Numbered from the stretch's first letter, positions 34,751-44,279 are shown. The stretch is 60,256 bases of DNA from Eisenbergiella porci (GCF_009696275.1 NZ_VUMI01000036.1:1-60256); one strand, 5' to 3'. Numbers and translations are program-made. Notes: a model not told the origin generated them from the letters alone.

Positions 34751-35757
34751 GTGATTGTGCCCTCCATATCCCACAGGTCTTCCCAGCCCTTTGCCCCGGC
34801 CCACAGGAATACCTGTCCTTTGATCAGTCTGCAGTTTTTATCCGCCCTGCGGATGCTCTCCATCTCTTCTTCAGTAAGCGGATCCTCAGTTACGCAGACA
34901 AGGTTGCTTACATACTGGGGTTCCTTTACGGAAAAAGGAATGGGGATCTGGCCTCTCTGCGCAGCCCATTTCAGGCACACAAGGGCAGGATGGATGTTGT
35001 GTCTTTCAGCGATTTCCACGATTTCCGGCATCTGGGTATCAGCGATGTCCTCTGCGGTTCTGTCCCGTTCCGGACGGGAAGGGGAACCGATGGGACAGTA
35101 ACCGATAGGCTGAATGCCGTGGGCTACGGCATAATCAAACAGCTCCGGCTGCTGAAATCCGGGATGCAGTTCCATTTCCAGTGCTGCCGGCTGGATTCTG
35201 CACAGCGGCAGCACTGCCTCCAGCTTGGGAACGGTCATATTGGACATGCCTATATAGCGTACCTTTCCTTCATCCACCAGCTGTTCGCACTGTCTCCAGG
35301 TGCTCATGAATTCTTCCACACTAAAGGGCCTGGAATCAGGATTCCGGGAATCTCCGTCACAGCCGGGCGCATGATAGTTGGGGAAGGGCCAGTGGACAAA
35401 ATAAAGATCAATACAGGAAAGCTGCAGATCCTGCAGGCTTTTACGGCAGGATTCCAGTACCTTTCCTTCACCATGCATGTCGTTCCATACCTTGGAGGTT
35501 ACGAACAGATCCTTTCTTTCCACGATGCCTTCCTGCATAACGCGTTTTAACACTTCTCCGATTCTGTCTTCGTTCTGATATACCGCTGCGCAGTCAATCA
35601 GGCGGTAGCCCGCCTTGATTCCTCCGTAAACGGCTTCCGCCACCTGTTCCGGGCCGTATTTGTCGGAACCGAAGGTGCCAAGCCCTACCGCCGGAATGGT
35701 CTCTCCTGTGTACAGGGCGCGGCGGGGGATTTTATTCTGATCTATGATTGCTGTCAT
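34744..35757 (-). CDS. Aldo/keto reductase
   Basis: A 337-residue TIM-barrel NAD(P)H oxidoreductase. The catalytic tetrad is visible: Asp and Tyr in YRLIDCAAVYQNE near residues 54-60, Lys in VTSKVW near 88, and His in YFVHWPFP near 121. The cofactor segment IPIPFSVKEPQYVSN lies near 275. AAGGAG precedes the ATG. It lies in the fucose operon ahead of fucU, so it may oxidise L-fucose at C1 or reduce lactaldehyde. Both are known roles for related reductases, and I cannot tell them apart here. Confidence 0.87.
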   Translation of the reverse strand: MTAIIDQNKIPRRALYTGETIPAVGLGTFGSDKYGPEQVAEAVYGGIKAGYRLIDCAAVYQNEDRIGEVLKRVMQEGIVERKDLFVTSKVWNDMHGEGKVLESCRKSLQDLQLSCIDLYFVHWPFPNYHAPGCDGDSRNPDSRPFSVEEFMSTWRQCEQLVDEGKVRYIGMSNMTVPKLEAVLPLCRIQPAALEMELHPGFQQPELFDYAVAHGIQPIGYCPIGSPSRPERDRTAEDIADTQMPEIVEIAERHNIHPALVCLKWAAQRGQIPIPFSVKEPQYVSNLVCVTEDPLTEEEMESIRRADKNCRLIKGQVFLWAGAKGWEDLWDMEGTITC

Positions 35758-35854
35758 ATTCTCTCCTTTTTGCCGGCAGGAATTTACTTTGGAAATTCAC
35801 GGCTGCCGTTTCACACAGCAGCCGCTTTTACCGCCGGCTTTCACCGGTTACTGT

Positions 35855-36907
35855 TTAGTCAAAAACAACTGCTACCTTGCCGCAGTTTCCGCCTGCCATA
35901 AGCGCATAGGCCTCTCCTGCTTTTTCCAGCGGGAATTCATCCGTAATCAGATCCTCCGGATGGATGCCCCAGCGGACAAGGCGCTCCACCAGTTCCTCCA
36001 TTCTCCACAGCGAGGTTACCCAGGAGCCGTAAATGGTCTTCTGTCCATGGATGATGTCAGGGCTGGGATTAAAGGTGCAGGTGCCGCCTTCGCCGACGAA
36101 TGCGATTTTGCCCCATTCCCTTGTGGCGCGGATGGCAAGCTGGCGTCCCGGATCGCTGGCGCTGGCGTCAATGGCGCGCTCCACGCCGTTTCCGTTCGTT
36201 ACCTTCATAATGCCGTCCATGGCTTCGTCCGGTTTGAACACATAATCCACCAGTCCCAGTTTCTTTGCCAGGCCGATGCGGTAATCATTCATTTCCACGC
36301 CGATGAGCATGTTGGCTCCCATAGCCTTTGCAAGCATAAGAGCAGCCAGTCCCACCGGGCCCAGGCCGGTTACCAGCACTGCATCGTTGCCGCAGATTCC
36401 GATTTTTTCAATGGCTTCATATACCGTGCCGAAGCCGCAGGCTACCTGTGCGCCATCCTTGTAGGTCAGTTCGTCAGGCAGCGCGATCAGATCCTTTTCA
36501 TCCGCCAGGATGTAGGGCGCCATGCCGCCGTTCCTCTGCCAGCCGTATGCCTGACGGAAACGGCTCTTGCAGGATATGTAATAGCCTCTGCGGCAGTCGT
36601 TGCATACGCCGCAGCCGGAAATATGGTAAACAATAACCCTGTCGCCCTTTTTAAAGCGTTTTAAGCCCTCTCCTTCTTCCACGATGACGCCGCAGGGCTC
36701 ATGGCCTGCAACCATACCGGGAATGTAGCCCTCCGGACCTTTTCCCACATGTTCCCTGTAGATGCAGCGGATATCGCTTCCGCAGATCGTGGTAGCCTTG
36801 GTCTGGATCAGCACCTGGCCGTGACCGGGCTTGGGAATTTCAAATTCCTTCATTTCCACTGAGCTGTTGCCGGGCAGTGTCGCCCCTCTCATTCTCATTT
36901 TTTCCAT
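35855..36907 (-). CDS. Zinc-dependent medium-chain alcohol/polyol dehydrogenase
   Basis: A 350-residue MDR dehydrogenase. Catalytic zinc ligands are the Cys in TTICGSDIR near residue 42 and the His-Glu pair in VAGHEPCGVI near 69-70. Structural zinc cysteines follow in GCGVCNDCRRGYYISC near 97-111. The NAD-binding motif is VLVTGLGPVGLAALML. AAAGGGG precedes the ATG. It is the first gene of the fucose operon and diverges from an AraC regulator. A fucose or sugar-alcohol dehydrogenase role is inferred from position only. Confidence 0.88.
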   Translation of the reverse strand: MEKMRMRGATLPGNSSVEMKEFEIPKPGHGQVLIQTKATTICGSDIRCIYREHVGKGPEGYIPGMVAGHEPCGVIVEEGEGLKRFKKGDRVIVYHISGCGVCNDCRRGYYISCKSRFRQAYGWQRNGGMAPYILADEKDLIALPDELTYKDGAQVACGFGTVYEAIEKIGICGNDAVLVTGLGPVGLAALMLAKAMGANMLIGVEMNDYRIGLAKKLGLVDYVFKPDEAMDGIMKVTNGNGVERAIDASASDPGRQLAIRATREWGKIAFVGEGGTCTFNPSPDIIHGQKTIYGSWVTSLWRMEELVERLVRWGIHPEDLITDEFPLEKAGEAYALMAGGNCGKVAVVFD

Positions 36908-37282
36908 TGTTTAACCCCTTTCTTTTCTAAAAAAGCAACCGTCAGGACAGTGAACGGCCTCTCTTCTTCAGCCTTCAGCCGCTTCACAGCAGCAGTGACT
37001 ATGTCACAAATTGTGTGTTAACTGATATCCTTATTATAAAAGCTAATGGGAAAAAGTATTAGAGAAGGATTTGACAACTTGCTTCATTTTATGTCGCATC
37101 AGCGCAGGTTTCTTGACTTCCCGGCCAGGAAACGTTACATTAATATATAAGACAGAACGAAACAGGTCAGGCAGGCCCCGCATTACTGCGTTGGCCAAAC
37201 GAATATACGGCAGCAGCCAGCCGCCGGCCCATCACACAGAGCTTTTAAACGGTTGGATGATATTTGAAAGGAAACAGAAGAT
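36908..37282. other. Divergent promoter region of the fucose locus
   Basis: This gap of 375 bases separates the dehydrogenase (leftward) and AraC (rightward) genes. A small palindrome, GTGACTATGTCAC, lies at 36995-37007 and a TTGACA near 37070. No reading frame or RNA gene is apparent. It should hold the control sites of both transcripts. Confidence 0.5.
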
Positions 37283-38182
37283 ATGCGCACGAATTTCAGC
37301 GATCTGAATATCCGCTTTACCATTGGGGATACGCGGTTTCAGGCACTTAATATTATCTATGAAAGATTTCTCCGCACGGTTCCCAGCCACAGCCATGGCA
37401 GCGGAAGCTATGAAATCCACTATATTCCCCGCGGCTACGGCCGTGCACGCATCAATGGGCGTTTTTATGACATTGTTCCCGGGACGCTTTATGTGACCGG
37501 GCCGCATGTGGAGCACGCGCAGACGCCGCACCTGGAGGATCCCATGTGTGAATACTGTATTTATCTGAAAACGGAAAAAAAGCGCCGCTCCCAGCCCTCC
37601 GCCGGGCCGCAGCCAGACGGCAGGGAACGGGCGTTGTCCCTGTTTGAAGGGACCACCTTCTGGTTCGGCCAGGATACCCAGAATGTGGCTTTTCTGATGG
37701 AAGAGCTTTTTTCCGAACTGGAAAACCGCTATACCGGTTTTCAGCTGCAGGTGGAGCTGCTGCTGCAGCAGCTTCTGGTCAGGCTGGTGCGCAATTATGA
37801 AGAAAAAAAAGAAACCGGGAGGGCTTCCGGCTTCTCTGCGGCGGCTGATAAAACCTCCGTGATCATTGAAGATTATTTTCTCTATGAATATCAGAGCCTG
37901 TCCTTAGAGGAGCTGGCCGGAAAGCTGGGGCTTGGCACAAGACAGACGGAACGGCTCCTGCAGAAGCATTACGGCAAGACCTTTCTGCAGAAAAAAACGG
38001 AGGCGCGCATGTCCGCCGCTGCCATCCTGCTTTCCGACAGCAACCGGAGCATCACCTCCGTGGCTGAAGCCCTGGGGTATTCCTCCATGGAGCATTTTTC
38101 CTCCGCATTTAAGAATTATTACCAGCTCAGTCCAAGGCAGTACCGGAAGGAAGGGGCTTATCACAGCTTTCCGGAGCCGTAG
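37283..38182 (+). CDS. AraC-family regulator of the fucose locus
   Basis: A 299-residue regulator with an N-terminal cupin (about 20-105; PSHSHGSGSYEIHYIPRGYG and GTLYVTGPHVEHAQTP) and a C-terminal AraC HTH pair (about 190-292). The latter ends in ITSVAEALGYSSMEHFSSAFKNYY. AGGAAACAG lies before the ATG. It diverges from the dehydrogenase-reductase-fucU-fucosidase operon, so it is its likely activator. The GH20 gene converges on it with a gap of 13 bases. Confidence 0.9.
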   Translation: MRTNFSDLNIRFTIGDTRFQALNIIYERFLRTVPSHSHGSGSYEIHYIPRGYGRARINGRFYDIVPGTLYVTGPHVEHAQTPHLEDPMCEYCIYLKTEKKRRSQPSAGPQPDGRERALSLFEGTTFWFGQDTQNVAFLMEELFSELENRYTGFQLQVELLLQQLLVRLVRNYEEKKETGRASGFSAAADKTSVIIEDYFLYEYQSLSLEELAGKLGLGTRQTERLLQKHYGKTFLQKKTEARMSAAAILLSDSNRSITSVAEALGYSSMEHFSSAFKNYYQLSPRQYRKEGAYHSFPEP

Positions 38183-38195
38183 CCGCAATCAAATT

Positions 38196-40511
38196 CTACC
38201 ACAGCTTTCCCGAAAGCAACGGCAGCGGTTCCAGAAAGCGTTCCAGAATTCCCTCCTCTGTGACGCCCGTATCCAGGCTTCCTATCGTATCGTTCCAAAG
38301 GCAGTAAACCGCCCCCGCCATCCGCCCGGAATAGGCAGGCAGCATTTCCGCCTGTGTCCCAGCGGCGAAAAGATTCGGCTCCCACTGCTTCAGTACTTCC
38401 AGATCCAGACGGTCGTAGCCGCCTCCCGGGATAATATACAGGCTGCTGTTGAGGGAGTTGATGATGGTAAAGCCTTCCTCATACATATCCTGCGGATCGG
38501 CCCATTCCATATTCCAGATCTGCATCTGCACATTTTCCGAAGCCACCTGCGTCCTGCCGGGCAGGCGGCTCAGGCTGCCCCACATACGCACGGTGCGGCC
38601 GCTTTCCTGAATCATGCTTATCATGTCATTGGCAAAGCTGCGGTAGTCCTCCCCGTCCGCAAAATATTCATCCATTCCGATATGGACCAGCCCCCCTGCT
38701 TCAAAAACGGGATCCTCCCCTTCCAGATATTCCTTCCAGAGCTTTTGCACCAGGTCAACTGTCCCTTTTTTACCCAAATCAAGCTGATCCACATTATCCG
38801 GCTCGTCCGCCAGGGCATATTCCGGGAAAATCCTTGTCAGCGCCAGGCTGTGGGCGGGCGTGTCAATTTCAGGTATCACCTGCACCCCTTTTTCTGCCGC
38901 AAAACGGGTGAGTTCCTTCCACTCCTCCCTGGTCAGGGAACCATCCTGGGAGGTAATTCCCTCTCCCCTGCTGTTTTTCAGCCCGGATTCCAGACGGAAG
39001 CCCGCATAAGCGGTAAACGCGTTGGAAATGGAATCGTTTTTTCCGCTGGTGGAAAGAATCTCATTGTCATTCAGATGCACACCCAGATTATTCATTTTGT
39101 GTTCACTCAGAGTCAGGACAATCTGTTTCAGGGTTTCCAGGGAAACCATCCTCCTGCCTATATCTATATGAAAACCTCGCACGGAATAGCGGGGATAATC
39201 CCGGATCGTGCCGCAGGGGATTCCCTCTCCGGCATTTTCAAGAAGATTAGCGGCCGTGACCGTTGCCCAGATAAGCCCCTGGAGCTTCTCTGCCCGGAGC
39301 ACCATAGTGCCTGGCCGGATATCGAGCCAATAGCCTTCTTCCTTCAATCCCATCTCTTTTCCGGCAAAGCCCAGATAAATATCCCCCGTCTGCAGGGAAG
39401 CTTCCTCACCGGAAACCACCGTCAGCTCCTCACCGGACAACTTTTTCCAGCTTTCCTGTAAATCTAGGGCAGGCTGCCTAAGCTCCGCCTCCCTGCCAGC
39501 CTGCATCACAATGCGCTTCGCATCCCCTGGAAAGAAAAAACCGGCGCCTCCCTTCCATTCCGAGACCTCAGGCGATAGCCGCGGCCGGTCATTTACCACA
39601 GACGCTTCCGAATTATCCGCGGGCGATTCCGGATTGTCCGTAAAAACGGAGGGCGGAACCGTTACATAATAAGAAGGGGAATCCTCATATTTATCGCCCT
39701 GCGAAATCCGGTATCCCACGGTAACCGCTTTTTCCTCGAGCGTGGGATATACCGTGCCGTCCTCGTCAATGATTTCCTCATAATCCGATCCAAGCAGCCG
39801 GATTTCATATCCTGCGGGCGCTTCGGGAAGGGGCAGGAAACGGCTTCCGTCTTCCGCTGTCCTGATTTCCGGAACCTGAAGGCACCAGGATACCGGAGCC
39901 TGGGCGTACACTTCCATTTCCAGCAAAGAAACATTCTGATAATAAAGGTACTGGTTTTCCTCCGTATCGGAAACCGCCGTGGTTCTCAGGCGCAGGAACC
40001 TGCCCTGCGCCGGATTATCCAAAACCACTTGCTGCTCATTGGTTTCCGGCGTACCTTCCCACAGGGCGGCCTGTGTCCAGTGCTCCCCGTCCCGGGATAC
40101 CTCGATTACAAATCCCAGCACGTTCAGACGTTCCCAGTAAAGGCTGACAAAGGCAAAACTCTGCTCCTGTGGAAAAGAAAACTGCAGCCAGTGCTCCGGC
40201 GCTCCCGCCTCATTGGCGCTGGACCAGCGGCCGGCGCCGGCATTTTTCTTTCCATCCGCCGCCAGCTGCGGCAGGAAGCTGTCATTCTCCACACTGTCCG
40301 CCGTCACCTCCACACCGGGCATCAGGGCCAGATTCTCATAATAAAAACCATGCTCACCAGCGCCGGCAGCCGCGTCTCCTCCACCCAGGCTCTCTCCCCC
40401 GTCCCCCTGAAGCAAGACGCACGCCAGCAGAAAAAGCAGCGCCAGCATTGCCAGACAGGCTGTTTTTATTCCTGGATAATATCTTTGAGTTTTGTCGTTA
40501 TTCTTTGCCAT
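38196..40511 (-). CDS. GH20 beta-N-acetylhexosaminidase-type enzyme, membrane-anchored or secreted
   Basis: A 771-residue extracytoplasmic enzyme. After a basic start, residues 17-35 form a signal or anchor (LAMLALLFLLACVLLQ). An F5/8 type C-like carbohydrate-binding domain follows (about 60-210), then an immunoglobulin-like stretch, a GH20 N-terminal domain and the GH20 barrel (about 440-771). The catalytic pair is the Asp-Glu in HIGMDEY at about 614-615. The LLAC motif could be a lipobox. TAGGAG precedes the ATG. GH20 enzymes act on terminal GlcNAc, GalNAc or lacto-N-biose, so it fits mucin or milk glycan use next to the fucose locus. Confidence 0.87.
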   Translation of the reverse strand: MAKNNDKTQRYYPGIKTACLAMLALLFLLACVLLQGDGGESLGGGDAAAGAGEHGFYYENLALMPGVEVTADSVENDSFLPQLAADGKKNAGAGRWSSANEAGAPEHWLQFSFPQEQSFAFVSLYWERLNVLGFVIEVSRDGEHWTQAALWEGTPETNEQQVVLDNPAQGRFLRLRTTAVSDTEENQYLYYQNVSLLEMEVYAQAPVSWCLQVPEIRTAEDGSRFLPLPEAPAGYEIRLLGSDYEEIIDEDGTVYPTLEEKAVTVGYRISQGDKYEDSPSYYVTVPPSVFTDNPESPADNSEASVVNDRPRLSPEVSEWKGGAGFFFPGDAKRIVMQAGREAELRQPALDLQESWKKLSGEELTVVSGEEASLQTGDIYLGFAGKEMGLKEEGYWLDIRPGTMVLRAEKLQGLIWATVTAANLLENAGEGIPCGTIRDYPRYSVRGFHIDIGRRMVSLETLKQIVLTLSEHKMNNLGVHLNDNEILSTSGKNDSISNAFTAYAGFRLESGLKNSRGEGITSQDGSLTREEWKELTRFAAEKGVQVIPEIDTPAHSLALTRIFPEYALADEPDNVDQLDLGKKGTVDLVQKLWKEYLEGEDPVFEAGGLVHIGMDEYFADGEDYRSFANDMISMIQESGRTVRMWGSLSRLPGRTQVASENVQMQIWNMEWADPQDMYEEGFTIINSLNSSLYIIPGGGYDRLDLEVLKQWEPNLFAAGTQAEMLPAYSGRMAGAVYCLWNDTIGSLDTGVTEEGILERFLEPLPLLSGKLW

Positions 40512-40609
40512 ATTACTCCTACCGCTGAATCGCTTTTACAGCTTCACAGCTGCGTATATTTTTCTTTTTCCTGCCAACAGTTCCTCAGCTGCCTGTTCTT
40601 CTGATCCAC

Positions 40610-41890
40610 TCAGAATTCTATCCCTTTCCTGGCCATAATTCCTTTTTGGTTAGGATGGCGGACACAGCGCATTTCCGTAATATAGTCCGCAGCATCCGTC
40701 AAAAAAGCGGGGGCATCCCTTCCGGTGCATACCACCTCCACAGCCTCCGGCTTATGCAGCAGGAAATCCTTCAGCCTGCCGCCGTCCAGCAGCCCCCAGT
40801 TCACAGGGTAGGTCACCTCATCCATCACAAGGACATCGGCCTTTCCCTCCTGTGCCTGCAAAATCGCCTCCTCCAGAATCCGGTTATGAATTTCTGTCAG
40901 CTCCTCCTTCTGTTCCAGGGTCATAGAGGAAAAAAATCCGAAATCCTTTTCACTGCGCAGAATCCTGATTTCAGGGATACGTGCCAGGCTGTGAAGCTCC
41001 CCCGTATCCCTGCCCTTCATGAACTGTACAATCAGCACCTTTTTCCCCGATCCTGCCGCACGCAGGGCCAGTCCCATGGCTGCTGTGGTTTTTCCCTTTC
41101 CTTCTCCCGTATATAAATGAATCAGTCCTCTTTCCAGCTTCATCCCGACGTCCTCCCTTTCCTTTTCACATATCGCTGTCTTCCTGTTGGGACAGTCCTT
41201 ATTTCCGCAGGAGGAACACAGCTCTGTACAGGCCGTGTCCCCCAGCCGTGCCTGGTACACCACGCTTTTTTTCGGTGAAAGTACGTAAAAGCGGTTGAAG
41301 GAAACCGTTGTCTGCCCGATTTGGGAAAACATCCCTTCCATGGCCTCCAGCGGAAACTCACTTCCCGGAAAAAGCATCTTTTCCACGAACAGTCCGTATT
41401 TTCCCCTTATTTTTTCATTCAGCTCCTCATAGGCTTTCCACAGAAGCTCCGTGCAGATACACTCCGCCATATAGCTTTCCGTGAGCATTCCCTTTGCCGC
41501 ATACCCTTCCTGGAGCCGGTCCGGCCCGCTGCCAAGTGTCACGATCACCTGACAGAAGCCATGCTTCCCGCCGGGAAGCATTAAAGCCTCACCGGACGCG
41601 GTTATGTTGTCCTCCGCGCCGGCCACCCCGGCTTCTTCCCCAGCTTTTCTCCCGGTTTCTTTTTGTGCTTCTTTTTTGGCTTCTTCCCCGGCCGCCTTCC
41701 ATATCCTGTTTCCGATTCTTTCCCTATCCGGCCCGGAATACACATAATAGCCTTCCGGATCCAGATATTTCCGCACTTCTTCATAAACCTGAAAAAACAG
41801 CGGTAAGTCGGTATCCTGATAATGATACCGACTTATTGCTGTTTGTATATCTTCCTGCGTAAATTGTGGATTAAGTTGTATTTTTTCCAT
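40610..41890 (-). CDS. Fusion: B12-methionine-synthase-activation-like domain plus corrinoid adenosyltransferase (CobO/CobA)
   Basis: A 426-residue two-part protein. The first 240 residues resemble MetH-activation-type proteins: a variable front, then YMAECICTELLWKAYEELNE and a cysteine cluster CTELCSSCGNKDCPNRK near 222-237. The last 175 residues are a complete ATP:corrinoid adenosyltransferase, with Walker A YTGEGKGKTTAAMG, then VQFMKGR and VLVMDEVTYPVNWGLL. A Lys/Glu-rich insert lies near residues 65-90. The longer frame starts 18 codons earlier without a ribosome site. It lies 57 bases after cadA. The fusion suggests reduction or capture of corrinoid coupled to adenosylation, which is inference. 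Confidence 0.83.
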   Translation of the reverse strand: MEKIQLNPQFTQEDIQTAISRYHYQDTDLPLFFQVYEEVRKYLDPEGYYVYSGPDRERIGNRIWKAAGEEAKKEAQKETGRKAGEEAGVAGAEDNITASGEALMLPGGKHGFCQVIVTLGSGPDRLQEGYAAKGMLTESYMAECICTELLWKAYEELNEKIRGKYGLFVEKMLFPGSEFPLEAMEGMFSQIGQTTVSFNRFYVLSPKKSVVYQARLGDTACTELCSSCGNKDCPNRKTAICEKEREDVGMKLERGLIHLYTGEGKGKTTAAMGLALRAAGSGKKVLIVQFMKGRDTGELHSLARIPEIRILRSEKDFGFFSSMTLEQKEELTEIHNRILEEAILQAQEGKADVLVMDEVTYPVNWGLLDGGRLKDFLLHKPEAVEVVCTGRDAPAFLTDAADYITEMRCVRHPNQKGIMARKGIEF

Positions 41891-41947
41891 ACTCCGCTTT
41901 CCCGGTATATGCGCAGCCCTGGCCGAAACGCCGCACTTTATCACTCA

Positions 41948-43831
41948 TCAGTCAATGCCCTTCACCTGCATGGCTCTCATGGCATTGAGGATGGCGATAA
42001 CCGCCACACCCACATCGGCAAAAACCGCCAGCCACATGTTGGCAATTCCGAAAGCCGCCAGAATAAGAACTAGGATTTTTACTCCCAGGGCAAAAACGAT
42101 ATTCTGTTTTACAATCCCCAGCGTCTTGCGGGAAATCCTCATGGCTGCGGCAATCTTGGACGGTTCATCCGTCATGATTACCACATCCGCCGCTTCAATG
42201 GCTGCGTCGCTTCCCAGGCCGCCCATGGCGATTCCGATATCCGCCCTTGCCAGGACCGGCGCGTCGTTAATGCCATCTCCCACAAATACCAGCCTGCCCT
42301 TTGACGATTTGGATGCGATGATTTTCTCCACCTCATCCACCTTATCACCGGGAAGCAGCTCTGAGTGAACCTCCGTCAGGCCTATTTGCGAAGCCACATA
42401 ATCCGCCGTTTCCTTCCGGTCCCCGGTGAGCATTATCACCCGGTTAACACCCTCGGCCTTCAGCCCGCGGATACATTCTGCGGCATCCTCCTTGATTTCA
42501 TCAGCAATAAGGATATATCCCAGATACTGGTCATTCTTTGCTACATGAACAATTGTACCAATCTGCGCGGCATTGGTAAAGCTAATTTTCTGCTGGCGCA
42601 TCAGTTTTTCGTTTCCGGCATAAATGTCAAATCCGTCAATGACCGCATGGACACCGTGCCCAGCCAGCTCTTCCGTGCTTTCCAGCCTGTTTTTATCCAG
42701 TTCCTTTCCATAGGCCTTCTGGATGGAAAGGGAAATAGGGTGGTTGGAATAGCTTTCCGCATAAGCAGTAAGCTCCAGCAGCTTCTCCCCGGAAATCACC
42801 TCAACACCGTTTTCAGAAGCAGGCTTCACCTCCGTCACCTTAAAGATTCCCTTTGTGAGCGTGCCTGTTTTATCCATAACAACAATTTCCGCTTCCGCAA
42901 GAGCTTCCAGATAATTGCTCCCCTTGATCAGGACACCCGCTTTGCTGGCGCCTCCCAGCCCGCCGAAAAAGCTCAGCGGCACACTGATAACCACGGCGCA
43001 GGGGCAGGAAACCACCAGGAATGTCAGCCCTCTGTAAATCCAAGTGGACCAGCCTCCTAAAAACAACGGCGGAATTACTGCCAGAACAGCGGCACAGAGC
43101 ACCACAATGGGCGTATAATACCTGGCAAATTTGGTGATGAAATTTTCCGCTTCTGCCTTTTTGCTGCTGGCGTTCTCCACCAGATCCAGGATTTTGGACA
43201 CTGTGGATTCACCGAAGGGCTTGCTGACCTGTACCTCAAGCGCACCCGTCAGATTGATGCATCCGCTGATTACCTCTTCGCCGCAGAGGACCTCTCTGGG
43301 CACGCTTTCACCGGTGAGCGCCATCGTATCCAGGCTGGAATTTCCTTTTGTAATCACGCCGTCCAGCGGGATTCTCTCGCCGGGCTTCACCACAATCGTC
43401 TCACCCACGGCCACTTCATCCGGGTCCACCTGCTCTTCCACGCCGTCCCTGCGCACATTGGCAAAATCCGGACGGATATCCATCAGCTCCGTTATGTTCT
43501 TTCTGGAACGGTTCACCGCGTAACTCTGGAACAGCTCACCTACCTGGTAAAACAGCATTACCGCCACCGCTTCCGGATACTCCCCTACAAAAAAGGCCCC
43601 CACCGTGGCAATGGTCATAAGAAAATTCTCATCAAAAACCTGGCCCTTGCCGATGTTGCCCACCGCTCTCTTCACCACGTCTCCGCCCACAATCACATAG
43701 GCTGTCAAAAATACGGCCAGCAATACATACCAGGGCAGCCCCGGCGCAAAATTCTCAATCAGTACAGCAGCCGCAAAAAAAGCGGCTCCGATGATAATCC
43801 GTTTCAGTCTTTTCTTTAATTTCCTGGTCAT
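41948..43831 (-). CDS. cadA: Heavy-metal-translocating P1B-type ATPase (Cd/Zn/Co export type)
   Basis: A 627-residue membrane pump. The metal-site motif is SCPCAVV, and the phosphorylation site is MDKTGTLTKG. The P1B-specific HP is in YSNHPISLS, and the hinge is FVGDGINDAPVLARADIG. The actuator loop reads ALTGESVP. No N-terminal HMA metal-binding domain is present, so it is a short form. It overlaps the arsR stop (TAATG), giving translational coupling. Metal choice (Cd, Zn, Pb or Co) is inferred from the CPC motif and its ArsR partner. Confidence 0.9.
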   Translation of the reverse strand: MTRKLKKRLKRIIIGAAFFAAAVLIENFAPGLPWYVLLAVFLTAYVIVGGDVVKRAVGNIGKGQVFDENFLMTIATVGAFFVGEYPEAVAVMLFYQVGELFQSYAVNRSRKNITELMDIRPDFANVRRDGVEEQVDPDEVAVGETIVVKPGERIPLDGVITKGNSSLDTMALTGESVPREVLCGEEVISGCINLTGALEVQVSKPFGESTVSKILDLVENASSKKAEAENFITKFARYYTPIVVLCAAVLAVIPPLFLGGWSTWIYRGLTFLVVSCPCAVVISVPLSFFGGLGGASKAGVLIKGSNYLEALAEAEIVVMDKTGTLTKGIFKVTEVKPASENGVEVISGEKLLELTAYAESYSNHPISLSIQKAYGKELDKNRLESTEELAGHGVHAVIDGFDIYAGNEKLMRQQKISFTNAAQIGTIVHVAKNDQYLGYILIADEIKEDAAECIRGLKAEGVNRVIMLTGDRKETADYVASQIGLTEVHSELLPGDKVDEVEKIIASKSSKGRLVFVGDGINDAPVLARADIGIAMGGLGSDAAIEAADVVIMTDEPSKIAAAMRISRKTLGIVKQNIVFALGVKILVLILAAFGIANMWLAVFADVGVAVIAILNAMRAMQVKGID

Positions 43832-44205
43832 TATTCTTCATCCTCCTGAATATGATCAAGCCCCTGGCTCAAAATTGTCTTGATATGTCCGTCGGACAGC
43901 GAGTAAAAAATAGTCTTCCCATCCCTCCTGCTCTTCACTAAATCCATCTGCTTAAGCACCCTCAGCTGGTGGGAAATTGCCGACTGCGTCATATTCAGTA
44001 TCTGCGCCAAATCGCAGACACACATTTCGGAACAAAGCAGCACATACAGCATTTTAATTCTTGTAGTATCCCCAAATATCTTAAAAAAGTCAGCCAGATC
44101 ATCCAAATCATCCTCCGCCGGCATCTGCGCATTTACTTTTTCAACAATATCCTCATGGACATGAATATATTCACAGCTCTCCGCATGCTCATAATTTCTT
44201 TTCAT
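43831..44205 (-). CDS. ArsR/SmtB-family metal-sensing repressor
   Basis: A 124-residue winged-helix repressor. An N-terminal stretch with Cys and His (HAESCEYIHVHED) could hold metal, as in CadC. The DNA-binding part has FKIFGDTTRIKMLYVLL, then the ELCVCDLA-like SEMCVCDLAQILNMTQSAIS and HQLRVLKQMDLVKSRRDGKT. GGAGG lies 7 bases before the ATG at 44205. It is the first gene of the arsR-cadA pair and should repress its own promoter until cadmium or zinc is bound. Confidence 0.9.
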   Translation of the reverse strand: MKRNYEHAESCEYIHVHEDIVEKVNAQMPAEDDLDDLADFFKIFGDTTRIKMLYVLLCSEMCVCDLAQILNMTQSAISHQLRVLKQMDLVKSRRDGKTIFYSLSDGHIKTILSQGLDHIQEDEE

Positions 44206-44251
44206 AGAAGCTCCTCCAATCATAGGGTATCCTTTATTTATTTTTTCATTC

Positions 44252-44279
44252 AAACATATGAACAATCTTTCATATGTTT
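44252..44279. promoter_or_regulatory. ArsR operator
   Basis: Inverted repeat AAACATATGAA and TTCATATGTTT with a 6-base spacer, 47 bases upstream of the arsR start. It matches the AT-rich 12-2-12-like palindromes bound by SmtB/ArsR repressors. Confidence 0.65.

Noticed and set aside
37932-39461. An open plus-strand frame of 509 codons opposite the GH20 gene
   Set aside because: It is antisense to a gene with clear catalytic motifs, lacks any family signature, and is rich in Pro, His, Gln and Arg as expected for a shadow frame.
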